Shown: piece by piece, positions 33,801 through 48,100 of the stretch
Numbering within the stretch: the first letter of the stretch is position 1
Layout: the number at the start of each line of letters is the position of its first letter
Source: Tetrapyrgos nigripes
Lineage: Eukaryota; Basidiomycota; Agaricomycetes; Agaricales; Campanellaceae
Direction of reading: 5' to 3'
Assembly (NCBI GenBank): GCA_013368315.1
Contig: JAACJM010000012.1
Span: 248,001-312,000 of the forward strand
DNA: 64,000 nucleotides
Made by a program: the position numbers and the translations under genes
Notes under the pieces: model-generated
What the model saw: only the letters and a program-made list of their open reading frames with translations
What the model was told of the DNA's origin: nothing
Database searches by the model: none

Positions 33801-35697
33801 GAGATGTAAACGTACCCACTGTTAGAAAGAAGTTCAGACTCGAGTTCAAAGAGAGAATTCAAAGATATACGCACTCATCAATTGCATCTTGAATGCGTCG
33901 CCCAATAAGTCTGCCAGGGCTGGTCAGAATGGGGACTAAGGGTATATAAGCGGGCACTATACCTCTTGCAGTCTTGTCGTCTACAGCACGAGTAATGGGT
34001 GCCAAAATCCAGATACATTGACACTTCTTCATGTAGTTCTTGGCGATATTAGCCCGAGCGGCATTGGCATCAGCAACACCTGGTAATGAATGAGAAAGTT
34101 CCTGATAAGACTCAGATAGATATGCGTACCAGGAAGATCGACAAGGATAGCGCCAGTGGAAAGACATGCTGCATTGCATCGCACATTGACCTGACGGATG
34201 AGAGGCCAGAAAGCAGGCGCGTTGACGTCCGTCCTGTCTTTCTTTTTCGATTGGCCAGCGGCCTCGCGAACTCTGTCCATCAAGCTCTTTTCGTCATCCT
34301 TCTTATCTTTCTTGTCCTTCTTGCCACGAGCTTCCTTTGAGTCGATGTACTTGCCAATCTCTCCTGCAAAGGCCCTCGAGTTGCGCGCTACAATTTTCTT
34401 CGTCGTGCCGAGGATTTGGGATACACCTGTCGAGACGTGAATGCATAAAACCTCCAACCGAAAAGAAGAAAAAAGACTGACGAGGATCATGCGCGACGAT
34501 TTGGTCAACAGTCATTGTGACGAGCCTTTCTTGGGAAAGGGTGGGATAGACGGCATTAACCTGGAAAGACTGAGGTCGGAGACTGAGAAGGAGTGCTATG
34601 CAATGCTTACCTTGTGCCACGCCACACCGGCATCGCTCTTCAGATCATTGGTCCTCCTCAAGTTACCGTCTTCGTCAACGAGGTCGTGGAGTAGGACTGC
34701 GAGTTCTTGCTTCCATTCGCTTGCTGAGAGGAAGGACACATCCGCGTCGATCGTGTTCTTGTCGTGGTACCCAATCTCTGTCACCACGGCGGTGCAAGCT
34801 GGAAGCAAATTATCAATACAGCCCATACCGAGTTGCGCCAGGTACATACCGCGCATTCCGCTGGTGGGAACGATGTTGTCTAGCAGTCCATCAGAAAAAT
34901 GTCATAGACGAGCCGGAAGCTTCACATACCATCCAAGACAGCATTCAAAATAGATGATTTCCCAGCACCAGTGGCTGTTTCAGAGAGTTAGAGTAATAAA
35001 TGACGCGAATATTTGCAATCGAACATACCACCGCATACAGCTATGAGAGTCGTAGGAGCCGTTTGTTCTTCCAAGCTGAACGAGTCAAACAGTTGAGATA
35101 GTTGGAAGCTTCTCATGTGAAATTTACACACCTCTTCAGTTCGCGCAACCAAACCTCCTGTCTCAGTTTGCTCCCGAGCTGGAGCTTGTCCATGCATGCT
35201 CTGATGGTCTTGACCATTCCAAGGCCTTCCTTCAAGGCAATTTCGGGTTCATACGGGATGTCAGCAGCAGATTCGTAGGAAGAATACTTCGCGGGTGTGG
35301 CGTGTGGGGTCTGATTGGAGGCAGTGGACGCGTCTTGCATTTGCAGGTTGTCGTCGAGTTCAGGTTTGACGAAAGCAGACAGTTCTGTGGGGTGCGAAGC
35401 CCTAGCATGAAGCACCTATAACTCGCCTCAGACGCGTAACTAGGGGTGAACATGACCTCGACTTACAGTATCGGTGGGCTCGGGCTTGACGCGAAAAGAC
35501 GTCGCGAAGCTTGAGGAGTTGGAGGACGACTCCATCAGTGGCAGCTTGTGTTCTTGAGGTTCAGGTTTGACCTGCAACAAGTTGGAACACGTCGCGAACG
35601 ACGCGGCCAGTAATGAGATAAAGGGTGAGACACGGAAAGAAGAATTATAACTCACTTGTGTTGAGGCAAAGTTGCTCAGATTTTCTTTGGAGTTCAT
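30830..35697 (-). CDS. SLIP-GC (NUGGC)-like nuclear dynamin-type GTPase
   Basis: This is a large P-loop GTPase related to vertebrate nuclear GTPase SLIP-GC, a family expanded in basidiomycetes. The N-terminus has three VKPE motifs (QVKPEPQE, RVKPEPTD, FVKPELDD), each a SUMO consensus. Then come an N-terminal helix, G1 GATGAGKSSILNAVLD, DNIVPTSGMR as switch I, ILVDLPG as G3, CQCIWILAPITRAVDDKTAR, and SKCDD as G4. A Lys-rich and then very acidic linker (KNKKRKNKRGGKTGSPKRRR; long DSDSEASD tract) separates coiled-coil and helical-bundle segments (LKTKIETTKEAIKEARGRLN, WGTYRATLRRRGAFRRDLN, a domain start seen in this family). The end is AAAQALLDVDMN. Many short introns interrupt it. The KR cluster suggests nuclear targeting. 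Substrate and partners are unknown. Confidence 0.85.
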
Positions 35698-35779
35698 TGC
35701 CACCAAACGGACGCGTTTGGAACGAAATAGCTTGTTTGAGTCAAAAGAGTGAAGAGGAAGAAACACGGTCGTTTAAAAA

Positions 35780-35787
35780 CTTATATA
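35780..35787 (-). promoter_or_regulatory. TATA-like box of the SLIP-GC-like gene
   Basis: TATATAAG on the minus strand lies about 83 bp upstream of the chosen start at 35697. Confidence 0.45.
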
Positions 35788-36031
35788 GGATGCATGTGCT
35801 TATTGACCTTTATTTGCGCGTTTCGTGACCGTGGCGCGTTGGTGAACGCGTCAAGGTGCAGGCAGTGAATCTGGAAGTCCATTGTTCTCCCAAGGAGGAG
35901 ACATGATTGTGGATGGCGCTCATACTAAGGATATTGGACTGGCTAATGCACATCATATTCGAAATTGTATACAGTTGTGGCATATTCAAATAAAACTGTC
36001 ACCTAAAGATTACATTGTGACTGTCACAGTG
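35788..36031. other. Intergenic, nothing recognised
   Basis: This is the upstream flank of the SLIP-GC-like gene and the 3' flank of the next minus-strand gene. No feature is supported. Confidence 0.5.
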
Positions 36032-38494
36032 TCACAACCTTTGTGGCAGCCAATGTCCTCTTAAGCTTTTGGCGACATCAGCTTCAGCAAAAGAAATACT
36101 CCCAACTTGACGCGGTCGACCCACGGCCCTGGTAGAGTCCCCGCAAGATAGCAGTAGTAACTCGCGGCCTTGCAAGAAATCCTGCTCACCGACCATCTCG
36201 AAGTCTTGATCTTCACTTCCCTCGATACAGATGTCGTTCATCGAGGCCGCCAACTCGGATGTATGGTCTAGCTGACCGAAGTGAAGATCTTCTTCCCCTT
36301 CGAGAAACTCTTCGTAAATTTCTTCTTCCTTGTCCTGATCTGAGTAGTACTCGGGTCCGTATTCTAGATATTCTCCTTCATGCGAATAAATCATCTCCGA
36401 ATGGGACGGGAAGCCTTCAATGTCAAGTGGTACATCTGCATGATAGTAGTCTTCCATCGAGCCCCCGTCCCAGTACGGGCCATCTGAGCAGGGTTCGTCA
36501 TCCCATTTTCCACCTGGCTGATGAGCAACATCGGTGCAGATGTCACTCAAAGCAAATGGTTCGACCAACGGTGGCGGCAAGCGATCAGCCACACCCACTT
36601 GATCATACCATCGCGCGTCGTAGCTCGGCCACTCAGCGTCAGAAACGGGGATTGTCTCGGGGAATGATGAATGTTCCGTAACGATACACTGATCTTCGTA
36701 CGGCTGCTCGTGTGGATAGACGTGTTCGATGCCAGTGTTCGGAAACTCTTGTTGAGTGGAAAAAGCCGAGTCCGGGCCGAGATAGGCATGGTGTTCAAAA
36801 CTACCGTAAGGAGGGGCAGATATCACTTGCGAGTGAGAATTAGAGTGGACCTGATCTACCTCCGGCTGATAAAACAAAGGCGGCATGGATATAATGGGAG
36901 GGAGGCCATGAGCGTTGTCGTCCAGTTGGGTAGGCATGGGGGCTTTGGCGTTGCAACGTTTTTCGGCAATTATTTGGTGGATATAAGACAGAGGCTGGTC
37001 CTTGTGAGGGCTACTCGTAACATTTGAAGCTCTCGGGTCCTCTGCGACGCCGAGAGGTGAAATCTGCTGGCCTCGTTTGGGAGCAACGTCGTCCGGTTTA
37101 TCTGGAAAATACTTGGAAGCGAGGAATGTAGAGGCTCCTGTAGGCTTGCGGCGAGAAAGCCCTATTTGGGAAGCAGATTGAGAAGGAGCAAGGGACGAGC
37201 TGGACCTCAAATAGCGCCGCAAGTCAGACGGTGCCGGGGATAACCTGCCAGCCTCGACATCAGCAGCAGGGCGTTCGCTGAGCTGGGCAAAGTCCTTGGA
37301 CCAAAAGATACCGCGAGTATCAAATACAACGCTCTCTCCTTTGGTTTCCTTTCCCGAAGGCAAGTCTTTGGCGGAGGAGACATTGGACGGGAAAATGAAA
37401 CTATCGCGTTCAATATCCCATACCTCAGATTTGGCAGTTCGTGTCGCTTGAGGTTGGTCTTGAATGGAGGAAGAGGAGGACGAGTCTTGGCTTTCAAGGG
37501 TGCTGGAGTCATTATCGGGGGGTGCTTTGGGTGTTTTTTTATTCGACTTGACTTTGTGCTTCTGCCTGACGTTCTCCGTAATGCTTTCCGAGTCCGAGTC
37601 ACTGACGGTGTGGGCCAGGGCTGCTGAAAACTTGCTTTGAACTTTCTTGGCATGGTTGAGGAAATTCTCTTCTGAAAAGCGTTGCACAGCGTCTACCTAA
37701 TGCATTAGCATCAAAATACGAGCCGATGAAATGACAATACGCACTCTTGCTACCTCCCTTCTTGCTTGTGACTCGAGCTTTATTGGAAGCTTTACCTTTG
37801 TTGAAAACACCGACTACAGGAGGAGGTGCCTACGAATTGGACTAAGACGTTAGTTCTTCCAAATCCGATGCGCGAGCTTACAGTCAAACGTTTGCGACCA
37901 ACGTTCGTGGCAGAGAAACCATGCATTAGAGCAAGCGCAGGGATTGATTTGACATCCATCTTGTCCTTCCTGCGGGTTTTGGGGCGGCGTTTCTTCGAGG
38001 GGTCTTCTGAAGTTATACTTGGTTCAGGTGCCGGAGGTGGCTTGACGGCAGTCCGTTTCGCGCGCTTTCGCTCTCGCCTATCAGCCAAACCTGAAATGTG
38101 TGAGGTATCGGAAATTTGGAGAAACAAAGTGGAGCCTACGAGCAGCGTGTTCTTCGTTGTCTGATGCTTCTTTCGGTGGTCGTTTCTTTGCGGTCTTGCT
38201 GGAAGCGGCTGCACGAGATGCTTCACATTTGGGCACTTCAGGAGACTGGAGCTTGATTGGGATTTGAGAGTTTGTATGTTTCTGAACTTGAGCTCTGGGG
38301 TTTCTGGGTTTGAGTAGCGGTGTCGCGGTAAAGCCAAACTGATTTTCTTTCTTATCTGGAACGTTGTCCTTGAATGCCGACAAGCCTTCCTCTGCATATG
38401 CTTTTGCATGAGACTGTTGTGATTGAATGAAGGTAGAAATGAACTGAGCCTTGTCGACCTTGGGCAGCGCAGCGATCTTGAGGGTGGAGGTCAT
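36032..38494 (-). CDS. Large disordered orphan protein
   Basis: I do not recognise this gene. The start MTSTLKIAALPKVDKAQFIS at 38494 opens a helical segment with TFIQSQQSHAKAYAEE. A lysine-rich stretch follows (LADRRERKRAKRTAVKPPPA, KKRRPKTRRKDKMD; likely nuclear signals), then a short conserved-looking block MDVKSIPALALMHGFSATNV. A very long Ser/Pro/acidic region in the last exon (36032-37687) ends with Tyr/Glu-rich stretches (EYLEYGPEYYSDQDKEEEIY) and AEADVAKSLRGHWLPQRL. Splice joins at HAA-RLADRR and KRLT-APPPVVGV were checked in frame. It is head-to-head with the next gene, with 84 bp between starts. Nuclear, probably scaffold-like, is inference. Confidence 0.6.
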
Positions 38495-38578
38495 GCTGAA
38501 AGAGGACTTACCAAATCGGGAACTTTGGACACTTCTCTGCCTCATGTCAAGAGACAGCGCTTACTACTCTTCACTGTC

Positions 38579-40386
38579 ATGTCGTTTCCCAAGTATTTCC
38601 AGCTGGGGGGCTTCAAAACCAGAGGAATATGGAATCAGTGAGAGCTTTTGGTCAATGCTTTTCTCTTCTCACTCACTCATACATGTAGTCCTCGGTATTT
38701 GGGTAACATCTGGCAAAGCGAGGAGAAGCTGGCACAAACAGTGTTCAATGCTCTCTCCAACGATTCCTCATTGGAGATCATACTTGGTAAGCTTTGCTTT
38801 CTGCATTCCTGAGGATTTCCTGATCATTGATCCATATACTCACAGGCATTCTCCCGTCGGGCGCGTCGTATCTCCTTCTGACGTACCAACAGGCGCACCG
38901 TGTGGCCCAGCACATTGACAGAAGCCGACCCCCTTACCCTCCTCCTCATGAATACTGCCTCCTGAACTATTCCAGTCACTATCCCCGATTACATTTACTA
39001 CTGGGGCACAGTTGCAAAAAGAATTGGAATGGCGCAGCGCTCCCTTTAAGAAGAAGGGGCAGACCCACGACCCGAGTAAAGCTAACCGTAGCTACTCCGA
39101 ATCCGATTTCTCCAATGTTAATCTCTCCGACGTTGATCTCTCCGACGAGTTTATACTACGCTGCCTCGCACGTTCAATGGTTGAGCAAATAAGGTACTTG
39201 GGACTGTTTTATCATACAGACGTTCTCTCTTGGTGTTGACCTTCACCCGAACAGGCTGCTGCGAGTCATTTTTAGTGACCATAAGTATGACTTGGAGCAA
39301 TATCCATTGTCTAGCCTGTTGAGCAAGATCCGAGTATTCTCCTTTGCCTACACCCAGTGGGCTTTCGACCAGCGCGAATACCAAGAAAGAACGGTGCATA
39401 ATCCCACCCTGAAGATGATCGACGTTGGTTTCGCCAGCGCGGATATCCGCAACATCCAGTCCTTACAAACAAAGCAGTACATTAACTTGCAAAATAGTGC
39501 TCTAGGGCAAGGAGAACGGCAAAAAGCTGTAAGTTCCTTGATAAATCCCTGTGTGAAGTCTTTTACACATATTTTTTCTAGATTTTTCAGCATGCAACTG
39601 TGGAGAAAGTAGATCCATTGAAACTACGCTCAGAGGTGCAACAAGTCTTCTCATCGGGCCAAGGCGAGGCTGCCACTGTGCTCCTTGTTTACGATCAGGA
39701 GAAAACATTGAATGTTTTACGCGATTACGGTATTAAAACCACTGGCTGGAAGGCCGGTCTTAAAGACCTCTTATATTCATCTTCTGAATCCGTCAGTGTG
39801 TGATTACATGTTGTGAGAATCCTTACACTCAACTCCTTTACAGCGCCAACATCGTTACGGTCGTTCTTCCCCTCCGTCCAGAGGGTATTCTCGGCATGCT
39901 CGCTCCCGTTCTCCCCGCTCCCGCAGTCCTCATCAACGTCGCACCCCACCGCGTGCTTCAGGAGGGCCGGTGTACGTTCTGGACATGAAACGTCTATTTT
40001 ATGCTATATTCAAGAGAGACGCTGTTGATCTTAACGATGTTGCTGAAATTTTTGGGATTCCTTCATCTGGTTATAATGCTGCGCGAGACGCAGAGTGAGT
40101 TTAGTTCTTATCCTTCTTGTTGCCGACTATTCATTCCACATGTTGTAGCACTCTTATCCGCGTCTTTGCGTCCATGTCTGAGGGCCCGTCTATCGATCAA
40201 CAGCATGAGTTGCGCACTAGGCTACCCACACAGCAGCAAGAGCAGTCTATCGCATCGTCATCAACATTATCCACTTCAGCGGTACCTGATGAAGAAGAAG
40301 ACCCTAATGATATCGTGCAAAGGGATGGCTCAGACCAAGGGTTTTATGGGGAAGAGTCAGAATACGAAGACGATGATTCAGATTAA
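38579..40386 (+). CDS. Conserved protein, probable RNase H-like (Gfd2/YDR514C-type) fold with RS-rich insert
   Basis: Exon 1 gives MSFPKYFQLGGFKTRGIWN, which joins HPRYLGNIWQSEEKLAQTVF. The exon structure at about 38845-39000 is uncertain. Downstream are SMVEQIR-LLRVIFSDHKYDL, KIRVFSFAYTQWAFDQREYQ, NPTLKMIDVGFASADI, then IFQHATVEKVDPLKLRSEVQ and VLLVYDQEKTLNVLRDYGIK. An Arg-Ser-rich insert (RYGRSSPPSRGYSRHARSRS) is followed by VYVLDMKRLFYAIFKRDAVD and GYNAARDADTLIRVFASMSE, the latter like the closing NAxxDA helix of RNase H-like exonucleases. The expected acidic motif I (DxE) reads AYTQ, so catalysis is doubtful. The fold assignment is tentative. Confidence 0.5.
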
Positions 40387-40713
40387 TGTCTGACGATGGG
40401 CAGAAATATGACAGTTGTTCAGATACCGGACGATAGTTCTCGGTTTTGTAGCCTTTTCTTGTTCTGGAGGTTCCTTTTGTGTTCTTCTGACTGCGAAGTT
40501 TCGTTAATTAGATGTCCTCCTGTATTTCTACTGATACCTTGTTGTAGCTTATATATATTTCCTCGCTATGTATCGACATCTTGATGCGTTTGATGCTCTG
40601 CCCCGTTATTTGTGCTCGGTTGTTTTCACTGTTTCTTCTGGTTGCGATTAGGTATAATACAATTGCAGGCAAAATCCCAAGTATACTAAAGCTACGGTAC
40701 GTCTATTTTATCT
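40387..40713. other. Intergenic between convergent genes
   Basis: T-rich 3' flanking sequence with no recognisable gene or repeat. Confidence 0.5.
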
Positions 40714-42161
<1,448 letters not shown>

Positions 42162-42338
42162 AGCCTTATATGTCTGTTCGGGTTATCAGATTTAGAATCA
42201 GATCGTACGACGATAAAAGTTACCTGAGGCTCAGAGATATCAACGTTTGAAGACACAGCAGTCTCAAAGACCCCGGTAACCGCACACTATTATGAACTCT
42301 ACTTATTCATAGTACTCCTACCCGGTTACAAATCATTA

Positions 42339-43049
42339 TCATATGCACATATCGACAACCCCCCCGAGCACCGTAAACCATGTCTCCACAACGTCCAACC
42401 CACCGCTCTTCTTTTTCTCCCTCAAAAGCTCCCGGACGGCCGCCGCAGTCTCGCAAGGATGGAAGTACCAGCACGGTGTTCCCAGCGTAGGATGATCGCC
42501 TTGTGAGAGTAGCGGAAATGTCCCGCCTATCGCAAACCGCGTCTTTTCCGCTTCAACGACACAGGGTTGGAACAGCGTAGTCTTTAAAATTTCTTCCAAA
42601 GACAACGGGACACCACCTAGTCAATTCAGTGGTGGTCCGATGCCCTTTGACTCGGGATTACTCACCAGAGTTGTAGATGCTAAAATAGAAACACGGTACC
42701 TGAAAGGTAGCGGAGAATACAACATACTGCCTGCACGTAAAAATTCCGCGTTCATTGGCAATACTTAGTGTGGCTTCGTCGGACTCGGGTGCACCGGACT
42801 GTTCAATTTCGCCTTCATCAATGGAAGAGAGTCTTCTAGAGTAGACTGCGTTGCGAGACATATAACCGAGCCCAGAGACATACTGAAGCATTTCGTTGGA
42901 CAAGAGTTGCACACATAAGAAGTCAGGCGCACAGAGTGTTCATTCCAACACCATCCCTTCATTGAGCTTGTTGCTAGCGACGCCGGAGTCGAGACAAACT
43001 TTGCAATGAGGGCTTTACAAGCATCGTCAAATTCAGGACGAGTGAGCAT
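42339..43049 (-). CDS. ATG10: Autophagy E2-like enzyme ATG10
   Basis: ATG10 is the E2 that conjugates ATG12 to ATG5. The start MLTRPEFDDACKALIAKFVS at 43049 (an upstream in-frame Met at 43061 is possible) leads to MKGWCWNEHS, which joins YVSGLGYMSRNAVYSRRLSS across an intron with a GTGCGC donor. The core has VVFSATFQVPCFYFSIYNSG, then GVPLSLEEILKTTLF and GDHPTLGTPCWYFHPCETAA, whose HPC Cys is the catalytic residue of the ATG3/ATG10 family. The C-terminal helix ends WFTVLGGVVDMCI. It is divergent from RPS1. Confidence 0.88.
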
Positions 43050-43246
43050 GTCACCGGTCACGTCTTAACGTGACGTGACACTCCGTGACAACTGTACAGT
43101 CCACGTAATCTTTTCTCAGACAGACTTGGTGGCTTGCGTGCTTATGTGGAATATCAGCCAATCTTCAAAACCAAAGCCCGTCCAAGTGCCGGCTCACCTT
43201 CTTCGCGGTCCCCATTCTTACCGCTCACATCTCTCATTAACTCAAC

Positions 43247-44229
43247 ATGGCCGTAGGAAAGGTCAGCTCCGAATCCTCATCGTGTTCTCTCAGTGTTTCT
43301 CAGATTTTGGCCTCAGAACAAGCGCCTTTCGAAGGGTAAGAAGGGTATCAAGAAAAAGGTCGTAGACCCCTTCTCAAGAAAAGGTACTTTCGTTGAAAGA
43401 TTGATTTGGTCGGTCTTGGTGTAACTCTGTCATTGCAGACTGGTACGACATCAAGGCCCCTTCGATATTTGAAACGAGAAATGTGGGCAAGACCATTGTC
43501 AACCGTTCCACGGGTTTGAGTGCGTGACTATTTCCATCTCTGCGTATCCTTCTTACTCAATGTCTTTCAGAAAACGCCAACGACTCGCTCAAGGGCCGTG
43601 TTATTGAGCTCTCTTTGGCTGATCTCAACAAGGACGAAGAACAGTCCTTCCGTAAAATCAAGCTCCGTATCGACGAAGTCCAGGGCAAGAACTGCCTGAC
43701 AAACTTCCACGGAATGGACTTCACCTCTGACAAGCTCCGATCCCTCGTACGGAAGTGGCAAACCCTCATTGAGGCACACGTCGATGTCAAGACCACCGAC
43801 GGCTACCTCCTCCGTCTCTTCGCCATTGGTTTCACCAAGCGCCGCCCCTCACAAGTGCGTAAGACCACCTACGCACAGACGAGTCAGATTCGGGAAATCA
43901 GGAAAAAGATGTTTGAGATCATGACTCGTGAGGCTACGAACTGTGATCTCAAGGAGTTGGTGCAGAAGTTTGTCCCTGAGGCTATTGGTCGTGAGATTGA
44001 GAAGGCATCGAGGAGCATTTACCCCCTTCAGAATGTCTACATTCGCAAGGCGAAGATTCTGAAGTCACCCAAGTTCGATGTCACCAAGCTGCTCGAGCTT
44101 CACGGGGAGACGACTGATGTGAGTCGTGTAGGCTGTCGTATACCATCCAGAAACTGACCATCTTTCTAGGAGACGGGAACTCGTGTAGCAAAAGATTTCA
44201 AGGAGCCTGAAATTCTGGAGTCTGTATAA
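43247..44229 (+). CDS. RPS1: 40S ribosomal protein eS1 (S3a)
   Basis: This is a structural protein of the small subunit platform. Exon 1 encodes only MAVGK and joins [20 protein letters not shown], followed by [40 protein letters not shown], then a long exon with [29 protein letters not shown] and [20 protein letters not shown]. The last exon ends [11 protein letters not shown]. All elements of eS1 are present and the introns keep frame. Tiny first exons are usual in fungal ribosomal protein genes. Confidence 0.98.
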
Positions 44230-44422
44230 AACCTCTTATAGTCTATCTACGCTTTATGCTGTTTTCTATGTCTGAGCTATATGAGTACACGCCATGATCA
44301 CTTGTTATACCATGTAATGAGCGCTTGATGTAAGAGGCTAAATTTTGAACAGCTAATGCAGCCGCGTTCAACAGTATGGAATATCTGATGAGGCGGATAA
44401 CTTTGCTCTCGCTCTCCCTATC

Positions 44423-45126
44423 ATGGCCGACGTCGAATATCTCAGAGGGAAGCTTACTGCCCACCCAGATTTCCCGAAGAAGGTGAATATGCCAGTCAGT
44501 GCTTCTCGTGTACCTCTGACATGAATTCAGGGGATTGTATTCCTCGATATCTTTCCTATTTTACGCGACCCAATCGCTTTAGAGACACTCATAACACATC
44601 TTATACATCACCTCACCTCCCATACTATCCCCAACTCTCCCGATAAAAAGATTGATGTTGTCGTCGGCCTTGACGCCAGAGGATTCCTTTTAGGACCTAT
44701 CGTTGCCCTTCGTTTGGGTGCAGCATTCGTTCCTGTTCGCAAAAAGGGCAAGCTACCCGGAGAGTGTGCTTCTGCTTCTTATGAAAAGGAATACGGCAGT
44801 GTGAGTATCCTAGTCACACTAAGGTAAATATATTCTCATCCTTGTTGAAACGATAGGACACATTCGAGATGCAAGCCGATGCTATAAAGCCAGGCCAGTC
44901 CGTGGTTGTCATCGACGATCTAATTGCTACAGGTGCTTTATGCCTCATTATCTGTTTTGCAATTTCTAACTTTGCCGTAGGTGGCTCAGCAAAGGCTGCT
45001 GGCGAACTCATCTCAAAGCTCGGCGGAAAGACATTAGAATACCTTTTCATAATCGAACTCATGTTCCTCAAGGGTGGGTCAAAGCTAGATGCGCCTGTAT
45101 ACTCCATCATCCAGTCAGACGACTAG
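44423..45126 (+). CDS. APT1: Adenine phosphoribosyltransferase
   Basis: The enzyme salvages adenine to AMP with PRPP. The start MADVEYLRGKLTAHPDFPKK joins GIVFLDIFPILRDP, followed by VVVGLDARGFLLGPIVALRL, FVPVRKKGKLPG, ASYEKEYGS-DTFEMQADAI, and the PRPP-binding loop VVVIDDLIATG-GSAKAAGE, itself split by an intron. The tail is APVYSIIQSDD. The length and motifs match functional APRTs. Confidence 0.95.
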
Positions 45127-45183
45127 AATATCGAATCAAAGCAAAGGAGTGATCTGCCATAAGTAGCGGTACATATCCAATAA

Positions 45184-48100
45184 CTAAACCAATAACCGGG
45201 TGTTCAATAGTGGGAGTCCATTAAGATACAATATGCGATGGACCTCCTTCTGTGTCCGTGTAGTAGGCGTTCCTTCTCCTCCTTGTGGCACATCTCCCGA
45301 ATCCCCTACCGCGGATTGTCGCTCGTGCTCCAGTGAAAGCATCAACTGTCCCATACTTTGGTCCATAGACGCAAGCAGCTGCTCAACCGACTCCCCTGCG
45401 TACTGTGGCAACACGACGAGAGCGACATCACTGATATCCCCTACAGCAGCCAACTCCTCCGGGTCAGTTGTAGGGTTCAAGAGCGAATTATCGTTGCTGA
45501 TGACCAAAACTCCTGCAGCACCTGCATCCCTCGCCATGACAAGTTTTTGAAGAAATGTGCAATCTCCTCTGGCTACAATGAGAACACCGTCTTGATATGA
45601 CTTTTGGAACGGTGTGCAGCCCATCAAATTATCGTCGTCGCGGTAGACAGGTGACAGTCCGCTGAACCTGATTGGTTTGTTGCGCTCCTTATAAGAGGAG
45701 AGATCTGCGCCGAAGAAGGCCAAGTATCCTGTGACGGTGATATCCATGTCATTCACCTTGTCCATGGCATCCTGGACAGTGAACATTGGATCGACTATGT
45801 CGATGTAGAACCGAAGCTGTATATCTAATGGGATTTGTGTCTCTTCAAGTTGTTCCAACAAATTTTGGTCGGGGAATAATGTTGTATCATTGATGTACAC
45901 CACTTGGCCAGGTCGAACCGTGTAATGCCCCACTGTCAGAGGGATAAGCAAATGAAGTATCCATCGACAGGACTCGGCGCACCTTTCCTGATATCATACC
46001 CCTTTCCATCCAGTCTGCGAACAATGTGAGTTCTGATGCCAGTAACATTGTTGATTATATATCCGTCCGACACCGGTGCCAGTTTGAGTAAGTTGGGACT
46101 CAAATCTTCCTTGGAATTCTTTCCATGCGGTGAAAGGATGAAATCGTAAGACTAGACCATAGTGGAAAAATGAGCGTCAAAGTAACAGTGATCGGAGCTG
46201 ATACTCACGAATAGTTCAACTTTTGGACGTTCGCAGTACCCGTTAGGGGACCAATAATTTTCGTCGACTTCTGCAAAGTCCAGGGCCACCAGTTCCCTAG
46301 TATATTCGACATCTGCTCGTCCCCGGACCCCTTGCACCAGTCTAACCGCTTTCTCATTATCTCCTTGATCAGAAGCTGGACACTGGTGAGTCTCTAGTTT
46401 GCGGAGTTTCCGACGAGCAGGAGAAATCGCTTTTAAATGCTCTCGCCCCAGGGTCAGTAGATGACCCTCGGTAGTAAATACATAATTTGAGTCGTCCTGA
46501 TGTAACGGATTTTCTTCGTCAAATAGTAGAAACAGATACTTGAGTAGCAAGTCAGAAATAATGGCTCTCAAAGATTTATTTCCTTACCTTTAGCGTCTCT
46601 GACAGAGCAAACGATTCCATCCTATCATCCCTCTTATTAGTTCGTAAATCCTCTATTCCCGTCAGTCCGCAATCCACTTTGGCACGAATTATAAGATCAG
46701 AGAGTACTCGTTCTCCTACATCCAGATAGAAGGGGTCACGAGTAGCCTGTCAAAAATCTCATCAGCCAAGATAGGGAATTGAAAAGGACAGGACCTACAC
46801 GATAAAGATACCATGTAGATTCTATAAACTCTGGTCTCAGAGGGTATGAGTGAGAAGTGGCCTGTTTGAAGTTGGTATCATACACTTCCGGAAGTCCGGA
46901 ATGTCGTCGCCATAAATTATAATCTGATGTGTAGTAAGCCTTGGGAGCACCACATGATTTCAGATATTCCTACTCACATAACAAATGAAGCTTGATTGAA
47001 CTTTGCACTGTCGAAATGTCAGACTACTGTCAAGAGCACAGAAAGTTGACCAACCATCCCCAGCCAAAACCTGAAGTCCTGGCCAAAAGGCTGACAGCGA
47101 ATCAACTGTGTGATATGCTACATCTCCGCTTCGCATGTTGACTAGTTTGTACTACTCAGAAAAACCGTCGGAATTGAGCCTATAACGGAGAAGGTTTAGC
47201 CAAACTTACCCAATATCCATCCAAAGATCTGGAATATCTCATGACTGCGGCGTATGCATCATCCCAAACGTCGAGGAACTCCACCTCCCCTTGATGGGTA
47301 AGTCAGCACTAACCATCAGTTTCAAGACGAATACATACCACTCAGGATATACCATTTGAGTGCATATTCGTAGAAAGAGTCGATTCCTGCTCCTATCCCA
47401 GTAATCTCTGGCGACGTCCAATCCTGAGGTTAGTTTCAGATCAAGCCGTTAAACGTCAAATAACGTAGAAACGTACACCCGTCCAAGTATTGATAGTGTT
47501 CCCCACTAGCCCAATATCTGACTTCCTGTTCCACAGCGCAAAGAACGCTTTATATGCCGCTTTTTCGAAGCGATCATCTCCGGTGAGACGGCTGAGGGTT
47601 GCAAACTCCAATATCAGAGAACCAGCGCCGGCAGTACCTAACGAATCAACATTATTTCTTGAGGTGTACGGAAGGATAGAAGTTAACAAACAAGATTCTA
47701 CGCTTTCTCCTCTCATTACACCATGGCGTAGATTGATCTAGTGATTCACATCAGACAGAAGAACACTGCTGAAACAAGCATTAGCTTACCCTGGCATAAG
47801 GAAGTCCTGTTGGCGTCATAAAGGCAGGAAGGAGTCTCTTTCCTAGATCGTGTGCCAAGTCTAACAATTCACCGCGATACCATGGTAGGTGAAATGGACC
47901 GGTTTGATTGGCAAATATGTGGCCCGACAAAAGACCACCTAATACACGTATAGTAGTCTCAAAGACCTGAGGTTTCGTGTTGACGTCGAACGATACCCAA
48001 TCTATGACATTTCGAACGGCAGTGTCGAACCCTTTGGTATCATTAAGTACAACAAAAGTGTCCAGCACATCTATCAGCGTTAGTGAGAAATTCCCGGCGA

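Noticed and set aside
36259..36681. 140-codon plus-strand ORF
   Set aside because: It is antisense to the coding exon of the disordered orphan, with biased composition due to the opposite strand.
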